NCBI RefSeq assembly: GCF_028769735.1
Contig: NC_088171.1
Coordinates: 127,013,533-127,077,532 of the forward strand
Source of the DNA: Zonotrichia leucophrys gambelii
Taxonomy: Eukaryota; Chordata; Aves; Passeriformes; Passerellidae
Direction: 5' to 3'
DNA length: 64,000 bases
Shown one piece after another: positions 40,771-52,497 of the stretch. The stretch's first letter is position 1, and each line of letters opens with the position of its first letter. The position numbers and the translations under genes are program-made. The notes beneath the pieces are model-generated. The model was given only the letters and a program-made list of their open reading frames with translations. It had not been told where the DNA came from and did not search any database.

Positions 40771-41345
40771 TGTGCTGGTTTTGGCTGAGATAAAGTTAAT
40801 TTTCTTCACGGTAACTGGCACAGGGCTGCGATTTGGATTTGGGCATGATAACACAGAGATGGGTTTTTACTGCTGAGCAGAGCTTACATAGAGCCAAGGC
40901 CCTTTTTGCTTTAGTCCAGCCACGCTGACAAAGTTGGGGGGTACATGGGAGACTGGGAGGAAAAACATCCAGAACAGTGACCCAGACTGACCAGAGGGAG
41001 GCTCCGGACCATGTGGTATCATGCTCAGTATATAAAGTGCGGACAAAAAGAAGGAAGGGATGTGATGGGGTTTATCTTCCTAAATCACTGCTACGTGTGA
41101 TGGAGCCCTGCTCTCCTGGGGAAGCTGAACACCTGCCTGCCTGTGGAAAGGAGTGAATAAATTCCTTGTTTTGCTTTTCTTTTGTGTGCAAATTTTGATT
41201 TCCCAATTAAACTGTCTTTACTTCAATTCAAAGGTTTTCAAGGGTAGTTGTTACCCTTCTGATTCCCTCTTCTGATCCCGTTGGTAGGGGAGTGAGTCGG
41301 TGGCTATGTGATACCTGGTTGCTTGCTTGGGGTTAAACCTCAGCA
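40771..41345 (+). mobile_element. solo LTR, ERVL-type, forward orientation
   Basis: This is a well-preserved avian ERVL-type LTR of 575 bp that begins TGTGCTGGTTTTGGCTGAGA and ends GGTTAAACCTCAGCA, so its termini are TG and CA. It has a TATA box (TATATAAA, 41029-41036), a polyadenylation signal AATAAA (41156-41161), and the family phrases 'gctgaacacctgcctgcctg' and 'attaaactgtctttacttca'. The 5-bp flanks are GTATT (40766-40770) and GTGTT (41346-41350), a target-site duplication with one mismatch, as expected for ERVL. No internal retroviral sequence follows, so it is a solo LTR. It could still act as a promoter or polyadenylation site. Confidence 0.88.
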
Positions 41346-42433
41346 GTGTTGCATGTTGCAGTTTTTGATGTTTGAAACTGCAAACTAAAAGGGGAAAAAA
41401 GCCAAAAAAACTTCTTTCAGTTCAGATTACAGGACATTCACTTGCAGAGAACAACATGAAACCCTATGCTCAAACTTTTAGACTGTGTCTCCTATTACCC
41501 TGGCTGAACTGTCATTTAGAAAAATGTAAAGTTATTTACATTTCACATTTTTTTAGCTCACTAAATAAGTGCCTGTATTTCTGTCAAGGCAACAGAAAAT
41601 TAGGTCTTTCTGTAATTCCAGCTTGCTAGAAAATAAATACTAGATTCTAGTATCTATTTGATCCCAGAATTGCATTAAGTAACCCTGTAAAGTCAGAAAC
41701 TCTGAAGTAGCTATAACAATTAATGCTGTAACAACAAATTAATACTGTCCTGTCATAAAATATTCCAAATAGCCAACACTGCTCTTTCATTCTGAAACAT
41801 ATGATGAGTCAATTTACACTGTCCATCTTCTTCTCAGCTGAAACTCTTGTCTCCTCGAGTAGTTTGTGGGATGCCTCATTCTGTGGTGAGCAGCCCCCAG
41901 CTGGTGTGAAGCGGATCCCTGCTCCATTGTCACCAGCTTGGCCTGTCCCATTTTCAGATGAGCCTAGAAAAATACTGAAGCACCTAAGGATCATATTTAC
42001 AGTCCTCCCAGGTGCAGAGGTCAGATATTCTTCTTATGACATGGTCATGGCATAATGTAGGCTTAGCCCGATAAATATTTGTTCTAAATATATAAATCTC
42101 CTCTACAGTTCAGCAGCCAGCAGCTCAGAGCCTCGAAGGCAGCAGCAGCAAGAGAAGAGAGCTGTCCCCCTTTCCCACGCAGATGTCCCCCAAAATCCTG
42201 AGCTTCCCGCCAGCAGAAGGCCAGCAGGTGTCAGCAGGAGTCTGGGAATGGGACAGAAGCACACCGGCCCCAGGATCGCCAGATAGAAATAAGAAAATAC
42301 TTGCTTACCGATTAATCAAAAAACCCCCAACCAACCCAAAAAAAAAAAAAAAACACCCAACCCACAGCCAAACCCCAAAGCAAAACAAAACGTAAAAACC
42401 CACGACTTTTTCAGCTGGTGGTGGTCTCAAAAG
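41346..42433. other. intergenic DNA flanking a CpG island
   Basis: No gene is recognised. A TATA-like box (TATATAAAT, 42089-42097) is followed about 20-200 bases later by a GC-richer, CAG-rich stretch (42110-42290). An A/C-rich tract with 16 A's in a row (42338-42353) lies at 42318-42396, directly before the CpG island. On the reverse strand a donor-like 'cggtaagc' sits at about 42305-42312. This arrangement could be a promoter flank, but no exon can be named. Confidence 0.4.
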
Positions 42434-42733
42434 AGTTACCGGTCCCTTCCCTCGGGCTGACTCCGGCGGAGCAGCGGCTGTCGGGGCCGGACCGGAGCCG
42501 GAGCCGGAGCCGAGCCGGTCACTCGCACACCGGGCCCGGTCCCTCGCTGTCCCGCCCGGAGCACGGCCCGTCCCGCAGCACAGCTCACTGCCGGGAGCTC
42601 ACCGGGCACCTGCGGGGCTTGGGCGGAGCGCTGCGGGTCTGGGGCCGCCCGGAGCTGCCCGCCTGCCCCCAGAGCTGCCCCGGGGCAGAGGGAGGCGCCG
42701 GCTGCGCTGCTCAACCCCGAACCGCTGCGACTC
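42434..42733. promoter_or_regulatory. orphan CpG island
   Basis: A very GC-rich stretch sits in otherwise AT-rich DNA. A hand count gives about 38 CpG dinucleotides in 300 bases, far above the surroundings, where CpG is rare. It includes a short run of 'ggagcc' units (42493-42515). CpG islands of this density in vertebrates usually mark promoters or regulatory elements that stay unmethylated in the germ line. Possible reverse-strand splice donors (GTGAGC at 42602-42597 and GTAAAG near 42742) would suit a transcript starting in the island and running left. The open frames inside it on both strands follow from the low stop-codon density of GC-rich DNA, and neither looks like a known protein. 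Confidence 0.7.
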
Positions 42734-42780
42734 CTCTTTACCTCCCACTGAATGTGTATCTCGTGGCAAATGTGACCTTA

Positions 42781-42810
42781 TTAATTGAAAGTTACTTACT
42801 TTTCAATTAA
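42781..42810. repeat. perfect 10-bp inverted repeat beside the CpG island
   Basis: TTAATTGAAA and TTTCAATTAA are exact reverse complements around a 10-base spacer, about 50 bases right of the CpG island. TAATTG/CAATTA cores are typical of homeodomain binding sites, so paired sites are possible. Chance is also plausible in AT-rich sequence. Confidence 0.55.
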
Positions 42811-43236
42811 GGTACAGATTAATTTACTTTGCATCTCTTGAAGAGTGCCTGGTAGCTGAAAAGCCTAAGTAAGATAGTTACCATAGAGAATTTGCCATGG
42901 TAACTTGTCCTTTGACAGCTTGTTTGTATATCAAAAGTCTTTATTTAAATATCAGCCTTCCTCAAAAAGCCCTGAAAAGTCTGGCTAGAGACACTTAGCA
43001 GTTACCTCACTTGAGGGTTAATTGTCCATCTCCTCTGCCCTCTTCACAACCCTGGCTCCTACAAACACCTAATGGATCCCTTTTGTTCCAAACAAGAGAA
43101 AGATCCCATAGGGGCCTCAGCACCCTGGAGCACTGTTGCTATCCACCAGCAGCTGTGGTGTACTATAAGGGTATCAGACAGGCGAAAATGCATTATATTA
43201 TTTCCAGCAATGTTTCTTCCAAATTGAATGAGTCAG
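42811..43236. other. intergenic DNA, no gene seen
   Basis: Short AT-rich stretch between the CpG island and a CR1 copy. No gene or repeat family is recognised. Confidence 0.5.
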
Positions 43237-43790
43237 TCATAGAATGGCCTGGGTTGGAAGGGATGTTAAAGACCATCTATTTCCAACTCCCCTACCATAG
43301 GCAGGGAACATTCACTAGACCAGGTTGCTCAGAGCCCCATCCCACATGGTCTTGAACACCTCCAGGGATAGCGATTCCACAACTTCTCTGGACAAAGTGT
43401 GTCAGTGTCTCACCACTCTTAGAGTAAAAATTTCTTCATAATATCCAATATAAATCTATCCTTTTTCAGTTTAAGGCCATTTCCCCTTGGCTTTCCTGTG
43501 GCCCCCTTCAGGTGCTGGAAGGTGCTCTAAGGTCTCCCCAGAGCCTTCTCTTCAGCTGAACAGCCCCAGCTCTCCCAGCCTGTCTTCACAGGAGAGGTGT
43601 TCCAGCCTTTGGATCATCTTCATGACCCTCCTCTGGACTGGGTCAATGTCTTTCTTCTGTAAGGGAGCCCAGTTGTACACAATACTCCAGGTGAAGTTTA
43701 ACAAGGGCAGAGTAGAGAAGGAGACAATCACCTCCTTTGATCTTCAGGTGCCTCTAGTGATACAGCCCAGCATACAATCCTTACTGAGTT
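43237..43790 (-). repeat. CR1 LINE, 3' part, reverse orientation
   Basis: This is a reverse-oriented CR1 tail of about 550 bp. It starts with 'tcatagaatggcctgggttg', followed by 'ttgaacacctccagggatag', 'cttcaggtgctggaaggtgc', 'tcttcagctgaacagcccca', 'gaccctcctctggactgggt' and 'ccagttgtacacaatactcc'. The order and phrasing are those of CR1 3' regions. It is less diverged than the copy at 3179-3530, so probably a younger insertion. Confidence 0.92.
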
Positions 43791-45630
43791 TTTATTTACT
43801 TGACTTTTTGCTCTCTTCTATAAAGTGTGGCAATGCAACAGTATATCCACTTTAAGCAAAATTGGGAAATTTACTATTAAGCTAGATCTCCAGCACTTGA
43901 AATATGTTACTTTATGAACAGATATAGAGCTAATGTTACAACTTGAAAAAAAGGCGAGAAAAACAAAAGAACAGGAAAACTATTTTGGTAACAAAGTCTT
44001 GGGTTGCAAATATAAACAAAAATGTTGGGGGTTTTAAAAATATTTTGATCTGTCATTTTCAGATACATTTTCTGCTTTAGGAGAGGGACGTATAATAACA
44101 TCTTCCAGCAGCTCTTCAAGAAGTGTGAGGAGGACTAGAGTACAAGCTGTGTCACATCACTTTTCCCTAGATTTTCCAGGGTGTTGGTGAGCCAGTCAGG
44201 GTTTGTGTGCATCCTGTAATCAGGACAGTGAAAGCCATACCACAGCTTGTATCAATGCACTGGAAAAGTGCTGCCTTACACCAACCCAAAATTATTGACA
44301 GTCTGTGCATGCATATTTTTTTTTCTCTCATTCCCAGGTTTACAGAACCATTTTTCATTACCAAATAGTAAGAATCTAATACCTATAGAATTTAGTGGCT
44401 CCACTCACTGATTGAAGTTCTGAGTGTATAATGACTTTCATTGACAGACAGAGCCTTGATGTAAAAGAATTCCTTGTGGAGGTAACATAAACAACATAAA
44501 GTAAAAGAAGGTTCTTGAGAAAACAGTGCACATTGTTTTTATTGAAAGGTATGTCTCAGAGTGTGTTAGGACCCTTTTTCTGAGATAGCTATATGAAGTG
44601 TAAGGTAATACTGATTTCAAATTTCTTTTTAATGTTGGGGGAGTTGAAGGCTCTGTAGATAGCAACCTTACAAACTGGAAACAACCTGCTCCTTCTGGAC
44701 AGCACTGAGCAGCCAGAATGGCTAAGTGCAGGTGCCTGGCCACAAACTGAAAATACCCACTGACCTCAGGGGGAGTTGCACATTCCAGAAGAGTCTTGGG
44801 AACAACCCTGGGACATCACATGGGCTGCAGCCAACTTTGGTGGCAGTTTGACATGTCCACCCCAACAGAGTCCTCCTGCATCCACTGCGTTTGAGTTTCC
44901 CTGAATGCTAAGATGGTGTGGCTTGTCACCACTCTAAGCAGAGAGAAGCTGTGTGCTCACAAAGCAGCTGAGAATGAAGGAGAGGCTCAGGGCTGCCCAC
45001 ACTATGGGTCTCCCAACACACACCAGTAGCCCAGCACCAGCAGAGCCTGATGCTTGCTCACATTCCCTTCCAATGAGCAGCAGAAGGAAAGAAGCTACAT
45101 ACAAGGATAGCTGCAACTTCACCTGGGAAAGGTGCTGGCCCAAACGCAGGCCCAAAATCCAGGAGAGAAAAATGTCCTTTTCCTCCCTGCAAACCCCTAC
45201 TGCCAGAGTGTTCCTTCCCCAGAAAATTTCACCTTGCTGCAGTGACTGCTCTACAAACAGAGGAAACAGCTGCAAGACTTAGTTGAATATGCCTGAAACA
45301 TTTTTTGCTCTCTCTGCTTGGAAACAGCTGGGTCAGGTTTCCTGGTAGTTCCCTATTAAAGCATCTAAAAGAAATATCCTGCTGAACAGCAAGACTTACA
45401 ATACAGGAAGTTGTCACTGGAAATGCTGAGTAATTGTACACAAATGTGCTAGTAATACTTGCTTTAAAGGTAGGTGATCATCTTTGATCCAAGTTTATAG
45501 AAATACTTCAAAAATAATTGATCCTTGATTTGTTTGACAAGCCAGGTTCAAAATTCAGTTTCCCTGACAACATCTGAAAACATTAAACTGTGCAATGCAT
45601 TTAGGAAAGAAAATAAAGGGGAATGGAAAA
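43791..45630. other. intergenic DNA, no gene seen
   Basis: No gene or repeat family is recognised. Overlapping frames near 44934-45282 on both strands have no identifiable domain. Confidence 0.5.
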
Positions 45631-46463
45631 TTACTCCCAAAAGTTAGTTAAAAGGGTATGCAGAGAGAAGGAAAAGCAAGAATGGGCAAACAGCCCTGCA
45701 TCAATAACCTCTAAGATCAAATATTCCTTCTTTCTAACATTTGCAGGAAACAAAAGACTGAAGCTGATATCTGCATTACCATCCAGTTGATTTGATTGCT
45801 GCAGTAAGCAATATGTGGCAAAAACTATTTTGTCTGCTTCTAAGAGACAAAACAGGCAGAAGACTGCACTGTTCTCCTTAAGCCTTGCACAAGCTGGACT
45901 AAGTTGCCATCTGCAGAGGTGGCTGCTGGCACCTCTTGTTAAAAGAAAACCCCCGCTATGTCTATGTGTGGGGATGATGGGCAGCCATTTGTGAGACACC
46001 AAAGCTAAGGAGGAGAGAACGCAGTGAGGGTCCTTAGGGTCCCACCTGTGCCTCAGCACAGCCTCCTGCTCACCTCTCTTGCCCTGCACAGAGCCGTGTG
46101 TGACACTGCAGGGCGCGGTCATGCCCAGCCTGCAGCGCGAGCTCTGGCACCCGACCATGGCTCCCTGCAGCCACAGAGCTCCCGACAGGCTCCATCCCAA
46201 TGGAGCCACTCCTGAGCCCACCGGGGTGGGGTGGGAAGCTTGGCAGCACCATTTGCACAGCGGCTCTGTTTGCAGTGTCCTGTTCCTGAGGTTTTCATTT
46301 CTATTAAACATAAACCACAAATGTGTTATCTTTACCTGAGTTCTAATCAGCAGGCTGGCATAGTTTGCTAGCTGAAATATTTCTGGGCATTCACGGAGCA
46401 GTAGCTGATTCAGAGCTTTCAGAAATGCTTCTGTACTTCCCAAAAGTGAAGGAACTCAGAAGA
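45631..46463 (-). other. long open frame with splice-like ends, unassigned
   Basis: The reverse strand stays open for about 275 codons, from a TGA just above 46460 down to the stop at 45631. This is the longest open frame in the window after the ABRA exon and outside the minisatellite. It has no suitable ATG at its start. Its first part reads STEAFLKALNQLLLRECPEI and continues to SLLIRTQ, which looks protein-like. It is bounded by an acceptor-like 'cattttcttctgag' (about 46464-46477) and a good donor CAG|GTAAAG near 46336. The rest is rich in Cys, Trp and Ser and looks like translated non-coding sequence. If any of it is a gene, it is a short exon at about 46336-46463. I do not recognise a family. 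Confidence 0.18.
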
Positions 46464-49400
46464 AAATGAGCATACCCCTCTTCGACCTCCTGTTCAAATG
46501 ATAGGAACGAGTTATTTCTGCACAGAATCACATTCTTTATATTGAATAAACCCCTAGACCTTCTGGGCTATTGGATCCACACCAAGGGAATACTATAATA
46601 GAACAGTGGTACTATCCTTGCATGTCCTCCATATACAAATAATGATTACCTGGAAAGTCAACATGGGGAGAATGTGACTTGTTTAAGAAACAGACAGCTG
46701 TGGTATCCAAAATTATTTGTGTCTGTGTACTTCAGTGCTCAACTCTGCTAACTGAAAAAAATAAACAAAAGCCTGAAATTGCAATGAAGTACCAGGTATT
46801 TATTGAGCCATTTATTGTGTTTCCAGCCTGTTTGTCTCTAGATTGATTTAAGAGCTCCTCTTCACCTTTTGTAAATTAAACTTGTTTTCTAGCCTCATTT
46901 CACATTAAGAGTGATTTTAGAGTGATCTGGCACATTTTGCTGCCCCTTTCCTCAGGGAACTGTGAATGTACTTAATGCGAACTATATTATACCACCCCCC
47001 TCGGCCACAGGAGTCTCTCCCTGTCCATAGGGCATCCTCCAGCAGGCTGGCTGAGGGCTGACAACATCAATTGTCAGATTTCAGGTGAAATATCCCCTCT
47101 GTAACTTCTACCATTGCTAGACGATCAAATTCAGGAAAGCATAATGAAAACTGCCATAGCAGAGGAACAAGTGGCTCTCTTTTCACATGAATGGTCCAGT
47201 GTTATTGATGATGCTCAAGGGGGACACCTAATACCTGCTGTGCAATAGTGTATGGCTGTGACACTTTACTGTCATGCTCTTTTTGATTGTGTTTAGCAGG
47301 AGCCAGTAGGAAGAAATGAGTACTGCACAAGGTACGAGATCCTCATTGATCATAGTGTGAACCTCCCTTCTAGAAAAGTTCCTGTTTCTGTACATGCCCT
47401 TCCTCTGTGCAAATTAGAGGAAGGAGAGCAAATCTGATCATAGCAAAGTAAGATCACTCTTAGTTATGGGAGGGAAATGAAACTATTGGGAAAAAAATTC
47501 CTTAAAAGAAATAAAAAGAGCAATTCTTAGAATCAGTCTGTGGCTAAGAAGCTATTCAGGTAATACCAGCTAGGATTTGAACTTTGATGTGAAATTCCCT
47601 CAGTCTTCAATCCTGTAGCCTCAGTATGATTTCAAGATGCCAGGACTAGAAAGGTGTAGCTGTATTCTGGGTTTTGGGTTGTGTGCCACTGTACAGAGCA
47701 GCAGACTTCTCCAGCCATTGCCTCAGCCTTGGACAGAGGGAGAGCAGCAACAAATTACCATTGAGGCGTCACGTCTGTGCCCACTGCTGCCCAGGCTCCA
47801 GTTTCAGGAACATGACTTGATCTGAAGCCATCCTCTGCCTCCAGCAAAATAAACATCAAGTGCCTTTCCTAGGAAGAAGAAGTTTTCCATTTTTGTACCA
47901 GCCCTGGGTGATTCCTTGTTGGCAAAGTTCTGCCCTTACTTGCAAGCCAATATTGCCTGAGACTGTTCTGCCAAACTGATCATGCTTCCTTGACCTGTGA
48001 CTTTTAAACTTTAAAGGCTGCTCTGAGCTGCTAAGAGAAGCAGTTTAAGTAAGCAGGGGCTGTATGAGGAATATATGGAATAGTAATTATAGTAATAGTA
48101 TAATATAATATATGTTTTTGTAAATATTGTACTATATGAACAGTTGTTTGCTGAGGAAGGTGACAAAACTTATTCTTGCCTTTGTGGAACTTTATGTCAG
48201 AGAATGGCCCCAGTAAAGACTACTGCTTCCCACATACCATTACTACAACTGGAGGCTTCCTCATACCCAGAAAATTATTTTTATCAGTGACCATCTTTAT
48301 GCAATCATTAAAAAAAAAAAACCCAAGAGACAAACAAACCATTTATCTTTCCAAAATAAGAACAAGGTCTCCAGTCTGGCTTTTATTTTTCTCCACCACT
48401 ATGGAGAAAAGCAGAGGTTTGTGGTGCTTCTGAAAACATTTGGTGTTGGTAAGATGTGCAGTTCTGTTTTGTCCTGGTTGAACCTTCCTAAGTACACTTT
48501 CCTGTGTGTTCATTGATGTCATCCGGCTCCTAAATAAGCATATAAGATTAACTGAGGACAATTTTGTATCCATTAGGCTGGAAGATAAGGTTTTAGTAAG
48601 AGAAAGTGTTCTTTCTGAGAAAGAACACTTGCATTGCTTGAGGAGCCTTTCTGTGTTTTCTTCACCAGTAAACAGTGAGAAAGAGCCATGGAAGGAGAGG
48701 GAATGATAACAAGGCAGCTGACACCAGCCATGGCTTTCACAGCCTGCAGCAGCTGACATCCAGACAGCCTCCATTTCCCACGGAGCTTCACTCAAGTTTT
48801 GATAGACTTGAGGAGAAAAAAAGGGAATTACAGAATATGGCCATAGGAAGAAGACAGGGTCTAGTGGCAGACATTCCTTTCTTAACCTTTTGGGGACCCC
48901 CAAGAAGAATCTATCAGATTTTAGTACACTTCCCAAGGCCTTACTGTTTTTCTGTGGTCTGCAGAGAGGTCTAAGAACCAGGGATCAGTTCCTGCCCAGC
49001 ATCTATTACCAACAGGGGACCATCCATCACTGACTCCAAAATTATTTCCATTCCTAGTCATGACCTGAATCCATGTTGTCAATGATCCAGTGCTACCTTC
49101 AATTAGAGAAACTTGTAAAAATCTCAGCATTTTGTTTGTGATTGCTGAGGAATGAGAGGTTTGACAGCCCATGGCAGTGCTAGGTGGCATTTCTTCAGGA
49201 CTGGCCATGCTATGATGCCTTGGCCATAGGAACAGGAAAGCTCTCCCTGAGTGATCTGCTTCTTATTTTAATCAAATCTGGCAGCAGTTTTCCATGATCC
49301 TCACATTAGTTAAGAGATCATGGAACAGCATCACAAGGTTTGGGTCAAGATGCCATTAAGATAGTCTTTCAACATAAAACATCACACACAGTCATTCTTT

Positions 49401-52318
49401 TTTTTTTTTTTTGTTTGGTGTATTTGGAAGACTTCAAAAGAGTTTCTTTTTATAATAAAATGCAGTTAGTAGTTGTGTTGATGTTTAACATTTGAAATGC
49501 AGTTTAAAGTGTTTGATTGGAAATTTTAAGCCCAAGGCTCTATTTAAATAAAACAAAAGCAAAATCCCCTCATCTTTGATGCTGACTGTTTATCAACTTT
49601 TTATGCCATCAGCTGTATTCAAAGGAATATTGCAGAACAGCCACTGTATCAAATGGAAATACCAGTGAATAAAGATGGAGCCAGTGAGTTGCAATAAAAC
49701 AAAAATCAAGATAAAGCATGACCATAGCACTTTGTAAAATCCAAATTAACAATTACAGCACTCATACACAGAATGTTATTAAGTTTAAATTACTCTAAAA
49801 CTTATTTAGGTTTGGTGAAACACCAACCTTTTCAGCCAGTGAGAAAAAAATTCAAAAGAAATCATAGTCCACAGAATTACTGTGAAGCCTAATTTCAGTG
49901 TAAAAACTATTTGAGTTCACAGAAGTCTAGCCCAAGATGAGATGAAGAATTCCAGAGAATTGTATGGAAATTAAGTTCTCCAACATGTTATTATAGAAAC
50001 ACATAAATAGGTTATTTCCAGAATTTCTGGGAAAATACAGAACTGCTGAAGTCTCAGACCCTGGAAACTGCTGACTGAAGGTGTTGCAATTCTCATCAGA
50101 TTTATTTTGGGAAGACAAAGTCTGGTAATGACAGTCAGGATGAGGATAGGAGGTCTGACAAGGACTGCAATAACTTAGTTCGGCAGCTGGCTGTGCTCAC
50201 AAAGTACATGTGTTTGAGACAATAAGTAACTTTCTTTTTTAGATGCAGCAAAAAACAGTCTCCTGCTTTCCTTCCAAATGAAAAACCAGTGAAGGAATCA
50301 GAAGCATTTAATTAACTAAGAAATCCAACAAAAGTTCCTTTATTTTCTTTCATTACAGAAGGCTTACAGTGTGAGGTTACATTTAATATTACATACAGTC
50401 AATTATTAAATAAAACTAAAAAATGAACTGTAATATTTTCCATTTTCAAACTTCGAAAGGGAAAAGTTTTAAATTTTTGCAATATTTTTTCTGTTTTTCC
50501 TTGCAGGCTCTTTGGGTTTCAGAGGGTGCAGTTGAAAGGTCTTATGTGGCAACGGAAGATGTAAATTCTGAAAATTCCAAATGTTTTGTCAGAACTATGT
50601 TGAGACTGAACTCTTTTCAAGAAACTTTTGGGTTTTCTATAACTTTATATTTCAATAAAGAAGGTGGTCCATAGAAAATTTTCTAGTAAACTGCAATATG
50701 TTTTGTGACATGCAAGACACTGCTTTTGTTGCAGTACAGTATTAGGGGTAGTACTTTACAAAAAATAAAAAAGAGCTGTGCTTTTGGAGACCTGCTCCCC
50801 TCCTGCCCCAGGCATCTCCCTCCACCCAGGAACTTTGTCCTCCTTCCACAGAAACTTCTCCTCATTCAATGCACAGGGACAAAAATGTTTTACAACAAGC
50901 CATTATTCTTTTTATCTGAGGTTTGTTATCACACACTACCCTGAGAACATCAACAATAAAAAAACAATGATAGCAGTTGTCTGTACTGATACTGGTCAGC
51001 TGTCACAAAGCATTCAGCAGCAGGAGATTCACCTTTCCCATCATTCAGATAAGAGCTATTGACTGTAAGAGCTCTTATTAATGTGCAATGTAAACCTGGC
51101 ATTTAATACAGCTCAAATACAGCTAGCAGATAGTTAGTAAGAGTTATCAAATACTGTTTGCTACTATTCTAGCAATCTTTTCAGGTGAGTTCAACAGTCC
51201 ACCCATATTTAAAAAGGAGAAGCTTTATCAGTCCCTCTTTCTTCTTGACAGCCCCTTTTACAAAAGCCATGGAGGGAGGTGGTTAAGTGGTTTCATGTGC
51301 AGAGGAACGCGCATCTCCTGGGGCGTCACGCAGCACAGAGCGCTGACCCAGGGCGGTTTCAGGTTTCCCAGCAGAGCCGTGCTGGGAAGGCACTGCTGCT
51401 AAGTGACCGTGCCAGTCAGAGCAGAGCTGAGGCTTTGGTGCTATACTAAACCCAGACCAGGCCCTGGCAGCATGACCTCATTAACCTCATGACTCTTGAT
51501 CTCTCAATTATGTCCAAGTCTCCACTCACTGAAGAATTTGGGATAAGTCTGGCTTCAACACTAATTTATTTATTTCCATAAATGATCTATTTACATTGGC
51601 TTGGAGGTCAGCATCTTTTTTTTTAAAGACGGTCACACTTAGAAGAGATTATCTATGTTTCTGAGATGCCTTAATGGTCTAATAATACAGATGTGGGACA
51701 GAGGGTATTGTGGAAGGAAATTTAACCTGGGTATTCTTTTACCATCCAGAATTTCAGCAAGAAAACCAAAATGTATGTGTTTGAGGTGACACTTGAGATT
51801 TATTGCAGTCATGCAATTATATGAACTAGTCCTGCCTAAGCAATGGAAATTTCCTTGTTCAGAAAGCAGCTGAAATATAGAAAAGAGCTAAGCTGTAGGA
51901 AGATATCAAACAGGAGCATAGACAATAACAGTGTGCAAACAGAGGGAGATGATAGCTCTGTGCTTACAGAAGTTACACACACTACTTATAAACAGCAGAA
52001 CATTTCTATCTGATCCCGTAGGAAGGCTCTGGATCAATGCTGGTATCTTAACCCTGTTACTATTTCTTCTGCAACCCTTGGTGTCATGTCGAAGTTAAAA
52101 CAGTCACAAAGACCTTTGCTTCTTATTCTGTCCTAGTCTCACACTGGATGCAAAACATTAAACACAAAGTCAGTGTGAATTTAGCAGAGAAGTCTTCTGG
52201 CTATTGCTTCAGAGCTTCATGTGCTTCTTACAAGTTCTCTCCAAGAGAAGCTACTGCGTTTTAATTTACAGAAGTATCTGAGCAACCTCGGATCAAGAGA
52301 TTTATTTTGATGAAAGAT
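46464..52318. other. intergenic DNA, no gene seen
   Basis: About 5.9 kb without a recognised gene. It contains a poly-T tract (49398-49412), an AT-rich 'aatataatatatg' patch near 48090-48115, and the hairpin at 48604-48630 listed separately. A reverse 197-codon frame (48343-48936) has no recognisable domain. A slightly GC-richer patch with several CpGs lies at 51280-51440 and matches nothing I can name. Confidence 0.5.
48604..48630. repeat. perfect 12-bp hairpin with steroid-receptor-like half-sites
   Basis: The arms AAGTGTTCTTTC and GAAAGAACACTT are exact reverse complements around the 3-base centre TGA. The arms contain TGTTCT and AGAACA, the half-site pair of glucocorticoid/androgen receptor elements, but here they face outward and are nine bases apart rather than the usual inward three. 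The stem is too short for a microRNA precursor. Confidence 0.6.
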
Positions 52319-52497
52319 TTTGCCCAGAGAGGTTATGGAGTCTCCCTCACTGGAAATATTCAAGAACTTTCTGGATGCAATCCTGTGCCATGTACTCCAG
52401 GATGTCTCTGTTTGAGCAGGGATGTTGGACTAGATGACCCACTGTGGTCCCTTCCAACCTGACACATTTTGTTATTCTGTGATTCTGATTCTGTGAT
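52319..52497 (+). repeat. CR1 LINE, 3' end fragment
   Basis: This is a forward-oriented CR1 tail: 'tgcccagagaggttatggag', 'tctccctcactggaaatatt', 'gagcagggatgttggactag', 'gtcccttccaacctgacaca', and a tail of 'attctgtgattctgattctg'. It is a typical 5'-truncated copy of about 180 bp. Confidence 0.92.

Noticed and set aside
42418..42810. 130-codon forward frame and 92-codon reverse frame in the CpG island
   Set aside because: Both are Arg/Pro/Ala/Gly-rich, lack a recognisable domain, and follow from the low stop density of GC-rich DNA. The reverse one starts at TTG.
48343..48936. 197-codon reverse frame
   Set aside because: Long for chance, but no recognisable domain and no repeats or motifs suggestive of a protein.
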